Source: JACKOD01 sp041591635 (GTDB lineage: Bacteria; Pseudomonadota; Gammaproteobacteria; Pseudomonadales; Oleiphilaceae). Taken from it: DNA of 8,417 nucleotides. Below, piece after piece: positions 6,312 to 8,417 of this stretch (its first letter is position 1; each line of letters starts with the position of its first letter). A program made the translations under genes and the position numbers. The notes under the pieces were generated by a model. That model did no database searches, had not been told where the DNA came from, and saw only the letters and a program-made list of their open reading frames with translations. The stretch covers positions 1 to 8,417 of the forward strand of contig JBFHRO010000143.1 of the NCBI GenBank assembly GCA_041591635.1, read 5' to 3'.

Positions 6312-7442
6312 TCAGGGGGTGGTCTTGGCGTTGCGATGGCGCCGATGGTGACGGCCATCGCGGTAGGCGGCGGCAAATTCGCTTGCCAGAAAATCGTCGA
6401 GCGCCACCTGTTCTTGTCCGACAAAGCCCTGCGCCGGCAACCGTCCCGCAAAAAACAGGTCGACCACGCAGGCCACGCCAGCGGCGGTACTGATTTGAAT
6501 GGCGCTCCAATGCTCCCCTTCAACGTCGCTGTGATAAATGCGAAAGTAATCGCTGATCTGGGTCAGTTGCCCCTTGATCCAGCCGTTGGCACTGACAAAC
6601 ACAATGACAACATCTTGCTGCGTGATGGCGATGGAAGATTCGAAAATCTGTTTCAGCAACTCGCGCCGCGGGGGCGTGTCACCCAGTTTGAGGCCGTTGA
6701 TGAGAAAGTCCATCAAGTACCTGTGCCCCGGATAGCGAATCGTTTTGTAGGTCAACTCCTGAACCTTGCCCTGCAAGGTTTGGCAGAGGGTTCCCAGGCC
6801 GCCCGAGGTGTTGAAGGCTTCATAGTCGATCCCATCGAGGGAGAAATCCTCCAGCCCTTCCAGAGCCTCGACCTCTACCGGTTGCCCGCGCTTGATGGCT
6901 TCGCACGGGTTGCAGTATTCGTTGATCAAGCCTTCGGTGGACCAGGTGAGGTTATACATCATCCGGTTGCTGGGAAATTCGGGCAGGGCGCCCACCCGTA
7001 ACTTGAGGCTGTCCAGCGAATCAAAGCCCTGGCTCAGGGCATGGCCCAGAATGCCGATAAAACCGGGAGCGAGGCCGCACTGGGGCATAAAGATCTGCCC
7101 GGGGCGCGCCTGGCGGGCGAGGGCATGAATGCGCCGGGTGGTGGCCACGTCTTCGGTCAGATCAAAATAACTGGCGCCGGTTTGCAGGGCCGCTTCGGCA
7201 ATCAGCGGATTTTGCGCAAAAGAGACGGCCGAAATCACTGCATCCTTGTCTTGCAGGGCCTGGATCAAGGCCGCCTGGTTTTCAACATCCAGCAGCAGCC
7301 CCTGGATGTGTGGGTGGGCCAGCGCCTGCAGCGGTTCGGGGTAGCGATCGGCCAGAGTGATAAAGTAGCGTCCGCTGCGCGCCAGCAGTTTGCAAATACA
7401 TTGGCCAATGCGGCCCGCGCCGATCACCAGAAGTTGTTTCAT
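6312..7442 (-). CDS. Saccharopine dehydrogenase (glutamate-forming)
   Basis: This enzyme is predicted to split saccharopine oxidatively into L-glutamate and 2-aminoadipate semialdehyde, the second step of saccharopine-pathway lysine degradation. The 376 residues start with a Rossmann fold, GAGRIG (8-13), with acidic Asp32 at the end of the second strand, which would favour NAD over NADP. The C-terminal saccharopine dehydrogenase domain has CGLAPGFIGILGH (122-134), the family block YNLTWSTEGLINEY (163-176), TSGGLGT (212-218) and YPGH (237-240). It is a stand-alone SDH, not fused to a lysine-ketoglutarate reductase domain as in plants and animals. The ATG at 7442 is preceded by AGGA (complement of 7452-7455) at 9-bp spacing. 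It sits 68 bp after the DUF1338 gene and 27 bp before the semialdehyde dehydrogenase. The last 16 residues form an unusual Arg/His-rich tail. Other members of this superfamily act on carboxyspermidine or related imines, but the next gene supports saccharopine. Confidence 0.9.
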   Translation of the reverse strand: MKQLLVIGAGRIGQCICKLLARSGRYFITLADRYPEPLQALAHPHIQGLLLDVENQAALIQALQDKDAVISAVSFAQNPLIAEAALQTGASYFDLTEDVATTRRIHALARQARPGQIFMPQCGLAPGFIGILGHALSQGFDSLDSLKLRVGALPEFPSNRMMYNLTWSTEGLINEYCNPCEAIKRGQPVEVEALEGLEDFSLDGIDYEAFNTSGGLGTLCQTLQGKVQELTYKTIRYPGHRYLMDFLINGLKLGDTPPRRELLKQIFESSIAITQQDVVIVFVSANGWIKGQLTQISDYFRIYHSDVEGEHWSAIQISTAAGVACVVDLFFAGRLPAQGFVGQEQVALDDFLASEFAAAYRDGRHHRRHRNAKTTP

Positions 7443-7510
7443 GGCTGTTTTTCCTGTTTGTTCATTCGATCAACACCAACGGGTCGCCGGTAACGCTATT
7501 TGAGAGTCAG

Positions 7511-8320
7511 TCAGTTGGCGGATTCCTGGCGATGGGTGGACTCAAAGATGCGATCGGCACTGGCGACTACAAAGCCTTCGTAAAGCGTGCCATTGGCATC
7601 CGGGTAGCGTTGGGCGAATTCGTAATAACAGGCCGGTACCCTCAATTCCCCCTCCACGAAGCTTTGGATCACCTGGTCGGCCAGGGTGGAGGCCTGCACC
7701 AGCCCGACCTGCGGCGAGCCTTTAATGGCGCCGCCAGCCGTGTTCAAGGCAAAGCCGTCCGCCTGCAAGCCATGAACGACTTTCTCCAGACTCTGGTTAA
7801 GGGTCAGATGATTGACGCTGACGGTAAAGTGATTCGCCCGCATGCCCCACACATACAGCCAGGCGGCATACTCGCTTTCTTGAGCCAGTAGCTCATAACT
7901 GGCCTGCCGGGGTAAGGACCACAGACGTCCGCTGTACAAAAGCGCCGGTGTTACCTTCAGGTCGGGCGGGATCTGCGCGATCACGGCGGCGATTTCGCGC
8001 TTAAAGGCAGACGAGAATTCCTGCCACACGAGTTCGCTCAAAAAAATCCGGGGCTGATGGCTGTGTGCGGGCAGATAACTGACGGCACGCAGTTTTTTTT
8101 CGGCGAAGGCGTAGTGCTGATCCTGGCGGTAGCCAAGGCTTAACAGGGCAGGTTCGAGTCTGGCAAGACTGATGGGGCTGTCGGCAAAGGTGCGAAACGC
8201 GACATGATCGTTGACGACCTGCCCATCCATGACCATAAACCGCTGGTGAATCCGCGCTGCAGTGGCGGTGGTGCCACAATACTGTCGCCATAGCCGGTCG
8301 AATAATTCATCCACAGTCAT
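7511..8320 (-). CDS. Short-form DUF1338 protein, predicted 2-oxoadipate dioxygenase/decarboxylase
   Basis: The 269-residue protein belongs to DUF1338, whose characterised members (Pseudomonas putida HglS and plant FLO7-type enzymes) convert 2-oxoadipate to 2-hydroxyglutarate with O2 and non-haem iron, releasing CO2. Putative metal ligands are His39 in NDHVAFRTF, His164 in RANHFTVSVNH and Glu234 in CYYEFAQR, matching HglS His70, His226 and Glu294. Arg43, four residues after His39, matches the substrate-binding Arg74. LVQASTLADQV and SADRIFEST near the C-terminus are further family blocks. HglS is about 460 residues, so this is the compact subfamily. I chose the ATG at 8320 because GGAG (complement of 8327-8330) lies 6 bp upstream. 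A TTG at 8344 would add eight residues with no good ribosome site. It is first in the operon visible here, ahead of saccharopine and aminoadipate semialdehyde dehydrogenases. Activity is inferred from family and context; substrate could differ (another 2-oxoacid). Confidence 0.85.
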   Translation of the reverse strand: MTVDELFDRLWRQYCGTTATAARIHQRFMVMDGQVVNDHVAFRTFADSPISLARLEPALLSLGYRQDQHYAFAEKKLRAVSYLPAHSHQPRIFLSELVWQEFSSAFKREIAAVIAQIPPDLKVTPALLYSGRLWSLPRQASYELLAQESEYAAWLYVWGMRANHFTVSVNHLTLNQSLEKVVHGLQADGFALNTAGGAIKGSPQVGLVQASTLADQVIQSFVEGELRVPACYYEFAQRYPDANGTLYEGFVVASADRIFESTHRQESAN

Positions 8321-8417
8321 AACGAACTCCAGAGAATGACACAAGGGCGTAGGCTAAGTATGGCGAAAAAATGAACAGCGTGTGGGATTTATTTTTGTTG
8401 CTGGGCTTGCCACCACC
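8321..8417 (-). promoter_or_regulatory. Leader of the lysine-degradation operon (partial)
   Basis: These 97 bp upstream of the DUF1338 ATG are AT-rich in the middle, with runs of A/T at 8365-8371 and 8388-8396, as expected of an upstream region. They contain the GGAG ribosome site. I find no promoter pair with good -35, spacer and -10 together, so the operon may start further right or continue from an upstream gene outside the window. Confidence 0.3.

Noticed and set aside
8393..8417. Sigma54-like TGGCAAG...GC sequence on the - strand upstream of the DUF1338 gene
   Set aside because: The GG-GC spacing is 8 bp, not 10, and the TTGC half is missing.

Overview
The window looks like chromosomal DNA from a motile gammaproteobacterium, most likely in the Pseudomonadales/Oceanospirillales range. 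The flagellar master regulator FleQ is very close in sequence to Pseudomonas FleQ, including its cyclic-di-GMP motifs. The oxaloacetate decarboxylase pair is of the sodium-pumping type common in marine and halophilic gammaproteobacteria. I cannot name a genus from sequence alone. Coding density is high. I see no mobile element, CRISPR array, tRNA or rRNA.

The left part (1-2650) is the end of an oad operon on the + strand. It holds the C-terminal two thirds of the biotin-carrying alpha subunit OadA, then the complete membrane subunit OadB 17 bp downstream. A textbook rho-independent terminator closes the operon at 2619-2648. The gamma subunit and the start of oadA would lie to the left of the window.

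The middle part (2742-4724) is flagellar. A short helical FliT-like gene is followed by a 237-bp regulatory gap and then fleQ. The gap holds a good sigma70-type promoter (TTGACC-17-TTTAAT), a FleQ-box-like sequence over its -35 element, and TTAC repeats in helical phase. In Pseudomonas this stretch normally reads fliD-fliS-fliT-fleQ. Here oadAB occupies the place of fliDS.

The right part (4755-8320) is a three-gene operon on the - strand, convergent with fleQ. In transcription order it encodes a short-form DUF1338 (2-oxoadipate dioxygenase/decarboxylase-like) protein, a saccharopine dehydrogenase and an ALDH7/antiquitin-type aminoadipate semialdehyde dehydrogenase. Together these give saccharopine -> 2-aminoadipate semialdehyde -> 2-aminoadipate, then (after a transaminase not seen here) 2-oxoadipate -> 2-hydroxyglutarate. 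This is a lysine-degradation route resembling the plant/animal saccharopine pathway joined to the HglS-type exit step. Lysine-ketoglutarate reductase and the transaminase are not in the window. fleQ and this operon are separated by only 30 bp, nearly all of it one hairpin.

The most interesting items are the lysine operon with its short DUF1338 enzyme, the relocated FliT-like gene beside fleQ, and the architecture of the fleQ promoter.
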